64,000 nt of DNA from JACKJA01 sp050297015 (GCA_050297015.1 JBNKRZ010000005.1:229624-293623), one strand, 5' to 3'. Shown: positions 16,482 to 25,294, counted from the stretch's first letter. Program-made: numbers and translations. The notes: generated by a model not told the origin, from the letters alone.

Positions 16482-17264
16482 TTGCCCTCTGTTCGGTTTT
16501 TTTTGTTGGTTTTTTTGTCTCTATGGGATTTTGTAACCCCGGCATTTGCGCAGGAAGACTCTGCGCCCTCTCTTAAAGCACAGCCCGTTGCGGTGGTTGA
16601 AAAGAAAACCGTGCCGGAAGAGCGCCCGCCGGTGGTGCTGGAGCTGTTTTCATCGCAGGCGTGCGTTTTTTGTCCCGAAGCCGACCGCTTTTTCGGAGAA
16701 TTAGTGCAGGACGAGCACATCATCGGGCTGGCGTGCCATGTCGATTATTTTGATGTTAAGGACGGCGCGCTTTCAAAGCCCTTTTGTACGGACCGGCAAA
16801 GTTGGTATATGAAGACTTTGGGCGCCGGGCCTAATTATACGCCGCAGCTCGTTGTGAACGGTCACGCCGATGTTGTTGGTTACAAGCTGGAAGCGATTAT
16901 TGAAGCTGTAAAGCGGGAAGAGGAATCTGCCCCTGTGCGCTTGACGGTCGTGCGGGAAGAAGATGCCGGGGTTTTTCGTGTTTTGTTGCCGGAACAGGAT
17001 CCTTTGCCGGTAAGTCCCTTAAAGCTGTGGCTAGCGGTCTATGACAAGCCGCATCATTTGAGTGTTGCGGAGGGCCGGAACAAGGGGAAGGCCATGGTTT
17101 ATTACAAGATCGTAAGCGCCGTGCAGGATTTGGGTGAATGGGACGGACAGGAAGGTAAAAAGATTGTTTCTCCCGGTTTGACCGATCAGAACGGCGGCTT
17201 TGTCTTGATTGCGCAAGATGCTGAAAAAGGCACCATTGTCGCTGTGGCGGATTACAGTCTTTAG
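16482..17264 (+). CDS. Secreted DUF1223 thioredoxin-fold protein
   Basis: 260 aa, starting at TTG 16482 behind aagggg (7-nt spacing); a TTG at 16476 is an alternative but sits too close to that site. A signal peptide (PSVRFFLLVFLSLWDFVTPAFA) is followed by the DUF1223 core: VVLELFSSQACVFCPEADRFF with a CVFC pair near residue 60, HVDYFD, and FCTDRQSWYMKTLGAGPNYTPQLVVNG. The family resembles thioredoxins and is exported; it may take part in disulfide or redox chemistry in the periplasm, but its function is not established. It begins 2 nt after the channel gene's stop, so the two are cotranscribed. It is convergent with polA 4 nt away. Confidence 0.85.
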   Translation: MPSVRFFLLVFLSLWDFVTPAFAQEDSAPSLKAQPVAVVEKKTVPEERPPVVLELFSSQACVFCPEADRFFGELVQDEHIIGLACHVDYFDVKDGALSKPFCTDRQSWYMKTLGAGPNYTPQLVVNGHADVVGYKLEAIIEAVKREEESAPVRLTVVREEDAGVFRVLLPEQDPLPVSPLKLWLAVYDKPHHLSVAEGRNKGKAMVYYKIVSAVQDLGEWDGQEGKKIVSPGLTDQNGGFVLIAQDAEKGTIVAVADYSL

Positions 17265-17268
17265 TGCG

Positions 17269-20073
17269 TTAATGCGCTTGCGCCCAGTTTTGGCTGGACC
17301 CGGCTTCGGCCTCCAGCGGCACGCCGACGGTGGCCGTGGCTTCCATGACCTCTTTGACCAGCGCGGCGGTTTGTTCAAGCTCTGCGGTTGGGACTTCCAA
17401 AATTAATTCATCATGGACCTGCAATAACATCCGTGCGCTTAAACCCGCCTCTTTCAAGGCCGCGGGCATTTTGGCCATTGCCAGTTTCATGATGTCGGCG
17501 GCGGTGCCCTGCAGCGGCGCATTGATCGCTTGGCGTTCGGCGGCGGCGCGTATGGCGCCGTTTTTGTCGTTAATGCCGCGGATCACACATTTGCGGCCAT
17601 AAAGCGTGCGGACGAAACCATCCCGGCGGGCTTCGTCCTTGGCGGCTTCCATAAAGTCCTGAATTTCACTGAATTTCGACAGATAAGTGCGGATGAAATC
17701 GTTAGCGTCGGCGGGATCGCAGCCAAGCTGTTTGGCCAGCCCCCAGCCGGAAATGCCGTAGATAATCCCGAAATTGACGGCCTTGGCTTGGCGGCGCAGC
17801 TCCGGTGTCACCTCTTCCAGCGGGACGCCAAACACGCGGGAAGCGGTCAAGGCGTGAATATCGACATGGTTTTGGAACGCGTCTTTGAGCGCTTCGACCT
17901 TCGCCAGCGCGGCGGCCAGCCGCAGCTCGACCTGGCTGTAATCGACAGAGAGCAAAACGTGTCCTTCATCGGCAATAAAAGCTTCTCGGATCTTGCGGCC
18001 CTCTTCGGTGCGGATGGGGATGTTTTGCAGGTTCGGATCGGATGAGGCCAGCCGCCCGGTATTGGTTCCGGTCAGGTGGAAGGATGTGTGAATGCGCCCG
18101 GTCTTGGGATTGATCTGCTCCGGCAGGGCGTCGGTATAGGTGCTTTTGAGCTTGGAAAGTTGGCGCCAGTCGAGGATTTTCTCCACGATCTCATGGCCTT
18201 GCAGGGCCAGTTTTTCGAGGATGCTGGCGTTGGTTGACCATGCGCCGGTCTTGGTTTTCTTACCGCCGTCAAGCCCCATTTCACCGAACAGAACTTCGCC
18301 GACTTGCGCAGGGGAGCCGACATTAAACGGATGCCCGGCCAGCTTGTAAATCTCTTCTTCCCGCTCGGTCAGGCGCTTGCCGAAATCAGTTGATAGCGCT
18401 TTGAGTTTTGCCGGATCGACCTTGATTCCGGTCATCTCCATATCGGCAATGACGGGGATGAGCGGGCGTTCGATATCCTCATAAACCACGGCCATTTTTT
18501 CCTGTGCCACGCGGGGTTTTAAGATATGCCATAGGCGCAGCGTGATTTCCGCATCTTCGGCGGCGTAGTCGAGTGCCTTGTCCAGCGGGACTTGCGCAAA
18601 GCTGATCTGATTTTTCCCCTTGCCGCAGACCTCTTCATATTTGATGGTCGTATGGCCGCAGAGAAGTTCGGAAAGTTCATCCATCTTGTGACTATGGGAT
18701 GAACCGTCCAGAACGTAAGACAGCAGAAGCGTATCGTCACAAGGCGCGGGGCGGATGCCGTGCGCGGCAAACATCTGGAAGTCGTACTTCATATTGTGCC
18801 CGATTTTGAGCACGCTTTCATCCTCCAGCAGCGGTTTGAGGAGCTTGATGACGGTGGTGAGGGGAAGCTGCTTAACATCATCCGTCGGGGCAGGGGCGGG
18901 ATCGCCAAACAAATCACCGGATGATTCAATTTTCTCGCCGTGCCCCACCGGAATATAGGCCGCTTGCCCGATCGTGTGGGAAAGGGAAATCCCGACCAGT
19001 TCGGCTTTGGCGGGGGTTAGCCCTGTGGTTTCCGTATCAACGGCCAGCACGCCCGTCTTATACGCGGCGGCGATCCAGTCTTTCAGGGTCGCTTCATCGG
19101 TGATGAGGGTGTATTGGTTATTCTTGGCGGGCGGGAGTTTTTTTCTGTCATCTTGAGCCGTAGGCGAAGGATCTGAAGACTCTTCGCTAGCGCTCAGAGT
19201 GACAGCTCCAGAATTTTCCAGCCGTGCCAGAAGAGATTTGAATCCCATGCGGCGGGCGAATTCTGCCAGTTTCGGCGTATGCGGATCGCGGGCTTTAAGG
19301 TCGTCCAAGGCGAGCGGCACGGGCGCGTCTTGCGCCAGCCGGACGAGCTGTTGTGAAATGCGGGCCATTTCGGCATTCTCGATCAGCTTTTCCCGGCGCT
19401 TGGGCTGTTTGATTTCCTCGGCGCGGGAAAGCAGGCCCTCAAGGTCGCCGTAGGTGTTAATCAGCTCTGCCGCCGTTTTTATGCCGATGCCGGGCACGCC
19501 GGGTACGTTGTCGGTCGAATCCCCAGCGAGTGCTTGTACATCCACGACGCGCTCCGGCCTGACACCGAATTTCTCAACGACTTCGGCGGGCCCGATTTTC
19601 TTTTGCTTCATGGGGTCCAGCATGGAAACGCTCTCATCGACGAGCTGCATCAGGTCTTTGTCGGAGGAAACAATCACGACTTTCTTCCCGGCTTCCTTGG
19701 CGAGCCTTGCATAGGTCGCAATCAGGTCGTCGGCTTCATAGCCTTCCATTTCAATAGCCGGGATGTCGAACGCCTCCGTTGCCTCCCGAATCAGGGGAAA
19801 TTGCGGGATCAAATCCTCCGGCGCATCCGGGCGGTGCGCTTTGTAGTCCGGGTAGATATCGTTGCGGAAATTCTTGCGTGCGGCATCGAATACGACCGCA
19901 ATCGCCGGGGCGTGTTCGTCGGTCAGCAGCTTCAAAAGCATATTGGTAAAGCCCAGCACCGCCCCAACGGGCACCCCTTCCGGGTTAGTGAGGTTTTGGG
20001 GCAGGGCGAAATAGGCCCGGAAAATATAGCCGGACCCGTCAACCAGATAAAGCGTATCATTGTTTGTTGTCAT
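17269..20073 (-). CDS. polA: DNA polymerase I
   Basis: 934 aa from ATG 20073 (MTTNNDTLYLVDGSGYIF); the frame extends upstream only to a TTG. Domains in order: 5'-3' exonuclease (1 to about 285, AIEMEGYEADDLIATYA, VPGVPGIGIKTAAELI), 3'-5' proofreading exonuclease (about 320-520, LAVDTETTGLTPAKAELVG with the DxE metal ligands intact), and the polymerase with motif A LLSVDYSQVELRL, motif B RRQAKAVNFGIIYGISGWG and motif C LLQVHDELILEVP. It repairs DNA and removes RNA primers. Unusual: residues about 288-308 (TLSASEESSDPSPTAQDD) are encoded by an inserted palindromic repeat in the linker between the two nuclease domains. It is divergent from the UbiA gene with only 20 bp between starts. Confidence 0.97.
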   Translation of the reverse strand: MTTNNDTLYLVDGSGYIFRAYFALPQNLTNPEGVPVGAVLGFTNMLLKLLTDEHAPAIAVVFDAARKNFRNDIYPDYKAHRPDAPEDLIPQFPLIREATEAFDIPAIEMEGYEADDLIATYARLAKEAGKKVVIVSSDKDLMQLVDESVSMLDPMKQKKIGPAEVVEKFGVRPERVVDVQALAGDSTDNVPGVPGIGIKTAAELINTYGDLEGLLSRAEEIKQPKRREKLIENAEMARISQQLVRLAQDAPVPLALDDLKARDPHTPKLAEFARRMGFKSLLARLENSGAVTLSASEESSDPSPTAQDDRKKLPPAKNNQYTLITDEATLKDWIAAAYKTGVLAVDTETTGLTPAKAELVGISLSHTIGQAAYIPVGHGEKIESSGDLFGDPAPAPTDDVKQLPLTTVIKLLKPLLEDESVLKIGHNMKYDFQMFAAHGIRPAPCDDTLLLSYVLDGSSHSHKMDELSELLCGHTTIKYEEVCGKGKNQISFAQVPLDKALDYAAEDAEITLRLWHILKPRVAQEKMAVVYEDIERPLIPVIADMEMTGIKVDPAKLKALSTDFGKRLTEREEEIYKLAGHPFNVGSPAQVGEVLFGEMGLDGGKKTKTGAWSTNASILEKLALQGHEIVEKILDWRQLSKLKSTYTDALPEQINPKTGRIHTSFHLTGTNTGRLASSDPNLQNIPIRTEEGRKIREAFIADEGHVLLSVDYSQVELRLAAALAKVEALKDAFQNHVDIHALTASRVFGVPLEEVTPELRRQAKAVNFGIIYGISGWGLAKQLGCDPADANDFIRTYLSKFSEIQDFMEAAKDEARRDGFVRTLYGRKCVIRGINDKNGAIRAAAERQAINAPLQGTAADIMKLAMAKMPAALKEAGLSARMLLQVHDELILEVPTAELEQTAALVKEVMEATATVGVPLEAEAGSSQNWAQAH
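19145..19205. repeat. Palindromic dispersed repeat inserted in frame in polA
   Basis: A 61-bp inverted repeat with arms ctgtcatcttgagcc...ggcgaaggatc (left) and its imperfect complement gactcttcgct...gctcagagtgacag (right). Each half is a unit of the TGTCATNCTGAGCG...GCGAAGGATC family found again at 59146-59171 and 59475-59501. Inside polA it keeps the reading frame and encodes a Ser/Asp-rich linker segment. Confidence 0.85.
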
Positions 20074-20093
20074 GAGGGGCAGGATGGCGCAGG

Positions 20094-20984
20094 ATGGCAA
20101 GCATGTCTACAGCTTTTCCTATCCTCTCTGTGATCCGTCCGCCTTTTTTATTGCTAACCCCGGCCTGTATTGCGGTGGGGGCGGGGATGGCCTATCGGCA
20201 AACCGGAGCACTGGACGGCGTTTTATTGTTCGTCGTTCTGGCGGGGGCGCTGTGCGCGCATGCCTCTGTGAATGCGTTTAATGAGTATTGCGATTTTAAA
20301 AATGGGCTGGATTTGAAAACAGTTAAAACGCCGTTTAGCGGCGGAAGCGGCGCGTTGCCCGCTCATCCAGAAGCGGCCCCGGCGGCGCTAAAACTGGCGG
20401 CGGGGTTATTGGCTGTGACTGTCTTGATCGGTCTGTTTTTGCTCTATAAAACCGGAGTGCCGCTTTTGTGGGCGGGGCTGCCGGGGGTTTTGATTGCGGC
20501 GGCGTACGGGCCGTGGCTTGTCTTTCGCCCGATTCTGACACTGATCGCGCCGGGGGCGGGATTTGGGCTGGCTATGATTATGGGGGCGGATTACGTCTTG
20601 AGCGGCGCTTATGGTATAGGGGACTTGTGCGCAGCCGTTCCTGTATTCTTTCTGATTAACAATTTGCTTCTCATCAACCAGTTACCGGATATTGAAGCCG
20701 ACCGGAGCGTGGGGCGCAAAAACATCCCGATTTTGTGGGGCGAGAGGAAAACGCTTGTCCTTGTCGCTTTGTTCTATGCGCTAACATATGGCACGCTGGC
20801 GGTTTCTGTTGCTATGGGAGCCTTGCCCGTCGCAGCGTTGGCAGGGCTGTTAACCCTGCCTATGGCCATGGCTGTTACGATCTTGCTTGTCCGGAAAGGT
20901 GTTGTCTTACCCTCTCTTGGTTTGAATGTGGCGGTCGTCCTCCTCACGCCCGTTTTGATCGCGATCGGGTTATTCGCCGGGTAG
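20094..20984 (+). CDS. UbiA-family prenyltransferase (MenA-like)
   Basis: 296-aa integral membrane prenyltransferase with about 8-9 helices. The first Asp-rich motif is NAFNEYCDFKNGLD (near residue 62), equivalent to NDxxDxxxD, and the second is NQLPDIEADRSVGRKNIPI (near 200), equivalent to DxExD; both would bind the Mg-prenyl-diphosphate. The pattern is closest to MenA-type dihydroxynaphthoate prenyltransferases, so a quinone precursor is the likely acceptor, but UbiA-family substrates cannot be told safely from motifs. Start ATG 20094; ATG 20103 is an alternative. It is divergent from polA with 20 bp between starts, so its promoter must lie within the polA 5' region. Confidence 0.82.
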   Translation: MASMSTAFPILSVIRPPFLLLTPACIAVGAGMAYRQTGALDGVLLFVVLAGALCAHASVNAFNEYCDFKNGLDLKTVKTPFSGGSGALPAHPEAAPAALKLAAGLLAVTVLIGLFLLYKTGVPLLWAGLPGVLIAAAYGPWLVFRPILTLIAPGAGFGLAMIMGADYVLSGAYGIGDLCAAVPVFFLINNLLLINQLPDIEADRSVGRKNIPILWGERKTLVLVALFYALTYGTLAVSVAMGALPVAALAGLLTLPMAMAVTILLVRKGVVLPSLGLNVAVVLLTPVLIAIGLFAG

Positions 20985-20992
20985 AATTAATT

Positions 20993-21568
20993 TTAGCGCT
21001 GGCAGTTGCCTGTTTCTCCTAACTTGATGGTCAGGAGATAGGGGTGACCTTGTAGGCGGAGATTATCTTTCCCCCGTTCGGTGAATTGTTTTCGTCCTTT
21101 GCAGTAACTAAAAACCGGCAAATCATAAGGTAGAGAGTCTTCTAGCTGTTTTATCTCCGCGAGCATCGCCGGATCAAAAGCGATTTGGCCCGCGCGTTTT
21201 TCTTCTTCTGTTAAACGAGGGTCGGACGCTCTGGCATTATGTTCCAAGATGCGCTCTTTTTCCAGATAGAGGGTACACATACGCTCCCGTTTGGATTCGT
21301 TCATACCGGGGGCCGCCATTATTTCTTGATATTTCTGGTCTATGAATACCCGGCCAACGTCGCTTATGTCGGGCTTAATGTCTTTACCGGTGAAGCTGTT
21401 TTCAATCTCGGTGTCGTATTGCCTCATGATGCAATCGCAGTCAAACGTTTTGGCTCTGGGATTCATCTGGCAGAGCTGGGAAATCTCTTTTTTTTGTGCG
21501 TCGGAAGCTTGCGCGCTGGGCGCGAGCAAGATTAGAGCAGCGAAAACTGTAATAAGGTATTTCATCAT
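20993..21568 (-). CDS. Secreted protein of unknown function
   Basis: 191 aa from ATG 21568, which has aaggag 5 nt upstream; the longer frame to 21595 overlaps the methylase gene and lacks such a site. The signal peptide is MMKYLITVFAALILLAPSAQA. The mature part is mostly helical and charged with five cysteines (LCQM, DCDCIM, MCTLY, YCKG, GNCQ), which suggests disulfides in the periplasm. I recognise no family. It follows the methylase gene by 10 nt and is probably its operon partner. Confidence 0.7.
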   Translation of the reverse strand: MMKYLITVFAALILLAPSAQASDAQKKEISQLCQMNPRAKTFDCDCIMRQYDTEIENSFTGKDIKPDISDVGRVFIDQKYQEIMAAPGMNESKRERMCTLYLEKERILEHNARASDPRLTEEEKRAGQIAFDPAMLAEIKQLEDSLPYDLPVFSYCKGRKQFTERGKDNLRLQGHPYLLTIKLGETGNCQR

Positions 21569-21578
21569 ATAATCTCCT

Positions 21579-22382
21579 TTATGAGGACAAGGCATAGAGC
21601 GCTACCGCGGCGGCGTTGGAAACATTGATGCTGGGCATCGGGCCGTGCATTGGCAGGCGTGCGAGGGCGTCGCATTGTTCCTTGACCAGACGGCGCAGAC
21701 CCGGTCCTTCCGCACCTAAAACCAGTACACATTTGTCGGGAATGTTTAGCGTGGCAATATCCGTGCCGCGCTCATCCAGTCCGATGGCAAAAAAGCCTTC
21801 TTCCTGCAAAGTCTCAAGGCTGCGCGTCAGGTTCGTTTCATAAGCGACGGGGACGTGCTCCACCGCGCCGCACGCGGTTTTGGTCAGAACGCCCGTCAGC
21901 TCCGGCGCATGTTTTTTCTGCATAATCACACCGCTGGCACCGAATGCACAGGCTGAACGCAGGATGGCCCCAACGTTATGCGGGTCTGTCACCTGATCGA
22001 GCATTAGCAATACGCTCTTCGGTTTGAGGGAGGCGGAGATAACAAGGTCTTTCAGACTTACCTCTTCCAACGGGGCGCAGTCGATGGCGATTCCCTGATG
22101 CACCGCACCTTTCGGCAGGGCGCGATCAAGTGTTTCCTTGTCGACGATGGAGGGAGGTGGGCGTTTAACCGGGGCATTTTGTCTAAAATCTCTGAGCGCC
22201 GCTTCGGTAATATATAAAGCACGTATATCCCGTTCCGGGTTCAGCCATGCTTCTTGCGCGGCGTGAGCGCCCCATAAATCCGCTTTCAGCGTGGTTTTGT
22301 GTTGGGGCTTCTTGCGCGGCGGCGGTGTCACGTGATGTGGTTTCTTTGCCGGTTTTTTCTTGTGCGGTGTATATTTTTTCAT
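21579..22382 (-). CDS. TrmH/SpoU-family RNA 2'-O-methyltransferase (RlmB-like)
   Basis: 267 aa. After a basic N-terminal tail (KKKPAKKPHHVTPPPRKKPQ) comes a substrate-binding domain (about 35-105), then the SPOUT catalytic domain with its trefoil knot: motif 1 NVGAILRSACAFGASGVI, motif 2 CVLVLGAEGPGLRRLV and motif 3 MPSINVSNAAAVALYAL. It uses S-adenosylmethionine to methylate a ribose, most likely in 23S rRNA as RlmB does (Gm2251 in E. coli); the exact site is inference. The basic tail is a common RNA-binding extension. Confidence 0.88.
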   Translation of the reverse strand: MKKYTPHKKKPAKKPHHVTPPPRKKPQHKTTLKADLWGAHAAQEAWLNPERDIRALYITEAALRDFRQNAPVKRPPPSIVDKETLDRALPKGAVHQGIAIDCAPLEEVSLKDLVISASLKPKSVLLMLDQVTDPHNVGAILRSACAFGASGVIMQKKHAPELTGVLTKTACGAVEHVPVAYETNLTRSLETLQEEGFFAIGLDERGTDIATLNIPDKCVLVLGAEGPGLRRLVKEQCDALARLPMHGPMPSINVSNAAAVALYALSS

Positions 22383-22454
22383 GTAGATATCATTCGCATA
22401 CTTGACAGGCGGCGTAAAATCCTTTTTCTTACGCCCTTACTGATTTCCGCGCGT

Positions 22455-22540
22455 GGTGGGGTGGTCGAGTGGTTAAAGGCACCTGACTGTAAATCAGGCC
22501 TCTTCGGAGTACGTAGGTTCGAATCCTACCCCCACCACCA
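22455..22540 (+). tRNA. tRNA-Tyr (GTA)
   Basis: 86 nt including an encoded CCA. Acceptor arms GGTGGGG and CCCCACC pair perfectly. The anticodon stem-loop is CCTGA CTGTAAA TCAGG, with anticodon GTA at 22489-22491. A long type II variable arm follows, as expected for bacterial tRNA-Tyr, then the T arm GTAGG TTCGAAT CCTAC. Its 3' end is the attachment-site-like sequence of the downstream island. Confidence 0.97.
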
Positions 22541-22541
22541 T
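22526..22541 (+). other. attL-like sequence: 3' end of tRNA-Tyr
   Basis: The 16 bp ctacccccaccaccat at the 3' end of tRNA-Tyr recur exactly at 31575-31590, as left by integration of an element into a tRNA 3' end that restores the gene. Confidence 0.65.
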
Positions 22542-22834
22542 TTAGTCTTCAAATTCGTCCACCCAAGAGAATTTGCGCCGTGAAGCCCCGCCGTGTGCAG
22601 GGTTTTGGCGTTAGGGGATTCCCGACGCACGCAGAGAACGTTCATTTTAGCCCTGAAATCCGCCAAATTTTCTGGCCGCCCGTTTCGCGTGCGTCGGCGT
22701 ATGGAATTCCCTGTTAAACAGGGAATTAACAGGGAAATTTTTTGTTTTTAAGGTGCCGGGAACGAGGGAGAGCCAGAGAATCCCTGGCGCGCGCTATGAC
22801 CAGCGGTAAAAATAACAGGGAAAATGCAGGGAAG
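22542..22834. other. Non-coding left end of island with hairpin
   Basis: No credible gene. It holds an 11-bp-arm palindrome at 22705-22727 (aattccctgtt, one base, then its complement) and further copies of cagggaa at about 22729 and 22825. Such clustered CAGGGAA motifs next to a recombinase gene may have been recombinase or regulatory sites of the element. Confidence 0.5.
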
Positions 22835-22957
22835 TTATAGCGCCATCAGGGTATCAAAACTGGCGTTGATGATCTTCCGGACACCGGCTTCTGAACAGTT
22901 CTCACGCTGGGCGATATCCTTCATTGTCATGCCGGCGAAGTGCTCATCCCGCCAAGG
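22835..22957 (-). pseudogene. C-terminal remnant of a serine site-specific recombinase
   Basis: On the minus strand, about 40 codons ending at a TAA (22835) read WRDEHFAGMTMKDIAQ, then RENCSEAGVRKIINASF, then DTLMAL. The pattern 'maximum of a small helix-turn-helix: MTMKDIAQRENCSEAGVRKII' matches the C-terminal tail of large serine recombinases that sit beside tRNA genes. Upstream of the Trp the frame continues for a few codons but loses similarity and runs into the island genes. The catalytic domain is absent, so the element can no longer excise by itself. Too short for an automatic gene call; the family assignment is from motif memory. Confidence 0.55.
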
Positions 22958-23188
22958 GGTATAGAATTGTGTGATTACGTACAGTATGGGAAACTGTGGC
23001 GGGCATTTATGAAAATAAGCGGTGCTGCTAACGCATGGATATTACGTCTTTACGGCGAGAAAAATCAATGCGCAGGCAATTGGCGTTTTCCAAACCTTCT
23101 GGTGCGCCTTGCATTTTCTTTCCGACAAACATGGACCACATTTTCTGGAAGGTACCGGGGTAGGCGCTTATGCCGGGGAGAGTCTTGT

Positions 23189-25294
23189 ATGCCAAGGCAA
23201 GTCCAGCGGTTTCCTCCAGAAGGTAGGCCCGCGAAATTTCAAAAAATTCTTCCTGTCTGGCCGTTTCATATCCCTTCTGTCCGACACGCCTATGTGCGTG
23301 GTTCTGTTGGAGATGGGAGGGCTGTGGACGGAATTTCGGACGTGGATGGGCTGGCAGTTATAGATACGGGAACTTCTGATACGGATGCCCCTATGATTCA
23401 TTGCAACTGGATAGACAGGGCCAATGTAGAACTTATCAAAAAATATCCTTTTTGTGTCGGTGTTGAATCCTATTTATTACCAAAGCAGAAAGTTCTGGAA
23501 GACAGAAAATCAGGCTTCTATCTGCAATCACAATCAATTTGTATTTATGGGGACAGTTTGATTCCTCAAATAAGACCGTTCAGGGTTGGAGAAGAGGCCA
23601 CGTTTTCCCACGCCAAAAATCTTCGATATGACATTGATTATATAAGCATGAAGCTCTCTCAAAACGATGCCCCCGATTTTGTGAAAAGTTGTTGCAGAAA
23701 GATTATGAAGCGAATTGTTCGTGCGGCAATGGAAACAGTCATGCCCGAACAAAATCGTTATACGAGGGACTTGTTTTTATCGCATAAAATGTTTGCGCAG
23801 GCTTGCCCGGAAGAAGCATACCGCATGCATGAGGCGATGCATTATGCACTTAATCCGGTTTCTGACAGTCAAACTTTATTGGAGGCTATTTCCAGGACCG
23901 GTGGCTGGCTTGTGGATTTTATTGAAAATCGGTTGGGTGTGTTTTCTAGGGAAACTTCATTTATTGATGATTTTGGTTTTGGCGATTCATTGGAAAGTCT
24001 ACCGGAGATTAATAATACGTCAAATATACAAAAATGGTATCCGTTAAATCGCGATATTGATCCCGTTGAAGCGTCAATAGAATTTGGCGCAACTATGAGA
24101 CAAGATGGGAAGGATCCGGTTTTACTTTCGGTTGGTGCCGAACCACAGCAACTTGTTTTGCCTCATGAAAAAGGGAATATTTCTTCCGAAATCGTGACCC
24201 AGCCTTATTATAATAAGCAAGGCGGCAAAAACTATGCCAGAGCTATTGGAGCGGCTTGGGTCCGGCGTTTTCTAGGAATACCCGCTTATGCACAGAATAC
24301 TTTTCTTTTGCAGCAGAACGGAAGAGTTGCGTTATTGGAGGCTTTTAATATTGTAGCCTCAGAAAGACACAATCCATCGATCCTGATTCCTGATTTGCGC
24401 TGGCCGATGCTTGGCCAAAAAGTCAGGCAGGCTCATATGCGTGCCCATGAATATGAAATCAGCAGGAATGATATTGCTGAGGCGATCACAGTGAAGCTTC
24501 GGGAAGTATCGGAAAGTGACCATTCTCTGGCATGTTTGTATACGAATTACCCACACAACCCTACAGGTCTTCTGGCTTCTGGCGATGATATGGCGTGTGT
24601 AATGACTAAGCTCGACAGTTTAAATTCTGGTCTGACTGGTGAGCAGAAAATTGGACATGTAATCGACACCCCTTATTTCGCTGGTTGTCCACAGAAAGAA
24701 GAGGGTGCTTATATAGTTACCCCTTATGAAGAAACCTTGGCTTATGAAGGAGATACGCCATGGATGGTTGTTCTAAGTTTTTCGAAAGCCTTTGGAATTT
24801 CCAGTCCGGGCTTTTCAATTATTATTACGGATAAATCCCTGCAAAATCAGACGAACCAACAGTTGGCTACCGGTGTCGGAATATCGTACAGCCCTAAATT
24901 CTTTGAAAGAATCTGTGGGGTAATGAAGCCTGAAAATGATAATTATATACTAGATCATTTTGCCGCCCTTCATAAGAAATATACAAAAAATTACAATGCT
25001 GTATCGGCCCTTTTAGGAGATTATTTGGTTGACGGAGAGCCGAATTTGACAACCGTACTAGAGTTTCCGGATTCACTCATAGGCAAAGAAGCGATATGTT
25101 CAGACGGTTTAAAAAGACGTATCGGCGATATGAATGATCTTGTTGAGATTTTTGGAAATGCCGGTGCTGTTACTGTTAATTGTTCCAGGAATAACAGGCA
25201 TTTGGTAAGGCTTGCTCTTTCAGAGGGAACGGAGCGTGTTGAGCTTGGTCTGCGCACTATAAGCGGGATTATTGAGCAGTTAAACTGCCAATAA
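23189..25294 (+). CDS. Nucleotidyltransferase-aminotransferase fusion protein
   Basis: 701 aa from ATG 23189, which has ggggag 8 nt upstream; the open frame reaches back to 22940 but there it runs through the recombinase relic. The N-terminal part (about 25-290) is a Pol-beta-type nucleotidyltransferase: YVRGSVGDGRAVDGISDVDGL contains the G38-S39 pair and metal Asp D51/D53. The C-terminal part (about 300-700) is a fold-type I PLP aminotransferase of class I/II: YTNYPHNPTG, VIDTPYFAGC, and SFSKAFGISSPG with the Schiff-base Lys at K533. I know of no described protein with this pairing. It may nucleotidylate one intermediate and transaminate another, or act as a scaffold. First gene of the island cluster; its stop overlaps the next start by 1 nt. 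Confidence 0.8.
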   Translation: MPRQVQRFPPEGRPAKFQKILPVWPFHIPSVRHAYVRGSVGDGRAVDGISDVDGLAVIDTGTSDTDAPMIHCNWIDRANVELIKKYPFCVGVESYLLPKQKVLEDRKSGFYLQSQSICIYGDSLIPQIRPFRVGEEATFSHAKNLRYDIDYISMKLSQNDAPDFVKSCCRKIMKRIVRAAMETVMPEQNRYTRDLFLSHKMFAQACPEEAYRMHEAMHYALNPVSDSQTLLEAISRTGGWLVDFIENRLGVFSRETSFIDDFGFGDSLESLPEINNTSNIQKWYPLNRDIDPVEASIEFGATMRQDGKDPVLLSVGAEPQQLVLPHEKGNISSEIVTQPYYNKQGGKNYARAIGAAWVRRFLGIPAYAQNTFLLQQNGRVALLEAFNIVASERHNPSILIPDLRWPMLGQKVRQAHMRAHEYEISRNDIAEAITVKLREVSESDHSLACLYTNYPHNPTGLLASGDDMACVMTKLDSLNSGLTGEQKIGHVIDTPYFAGCPQKEEGAYIVTPYEETLAYEGDTPWMVVLSFSKAFGISSPGFSIIITDKSLQNQTNQQLATGVGISYSPKFFERICGVMKPENDNYILDHFAALHKKYTKNYNAVSALLGDYLVDGEPNLTTVLEFPDSLIGKEAICSDGLKRRIGDMNDLVEIFGNAGAVTVNCSRNNRHLVRLALSEGTERVELGLRTISGIIEQLNCQ

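Noticed and set aside
15970..16545. 191-aa minus-strand frame over the sodium channel
   Set aside because: The opposite strand carries all six helices and the pore of the channel.
19534..20133. 199-aa plus-strand frame over polA
   Set aside because: Antisense to the exonuclease domain of polA; no start signal or family.
22402..22430. TTGACA upstream of tRNA-Tyr as its promoter
   Set aside because: No acceptable -10 hexamer at 16-18 bp; the tRNA promoter could not be assigned.
22940..23188. N-terminal extension of the fusion protein to 22940
   Set aside because: It would start at a GTG inside the recombinase relic and lacks a ribosome-binding site, while ATG 23189 has ggggag at the right distance.
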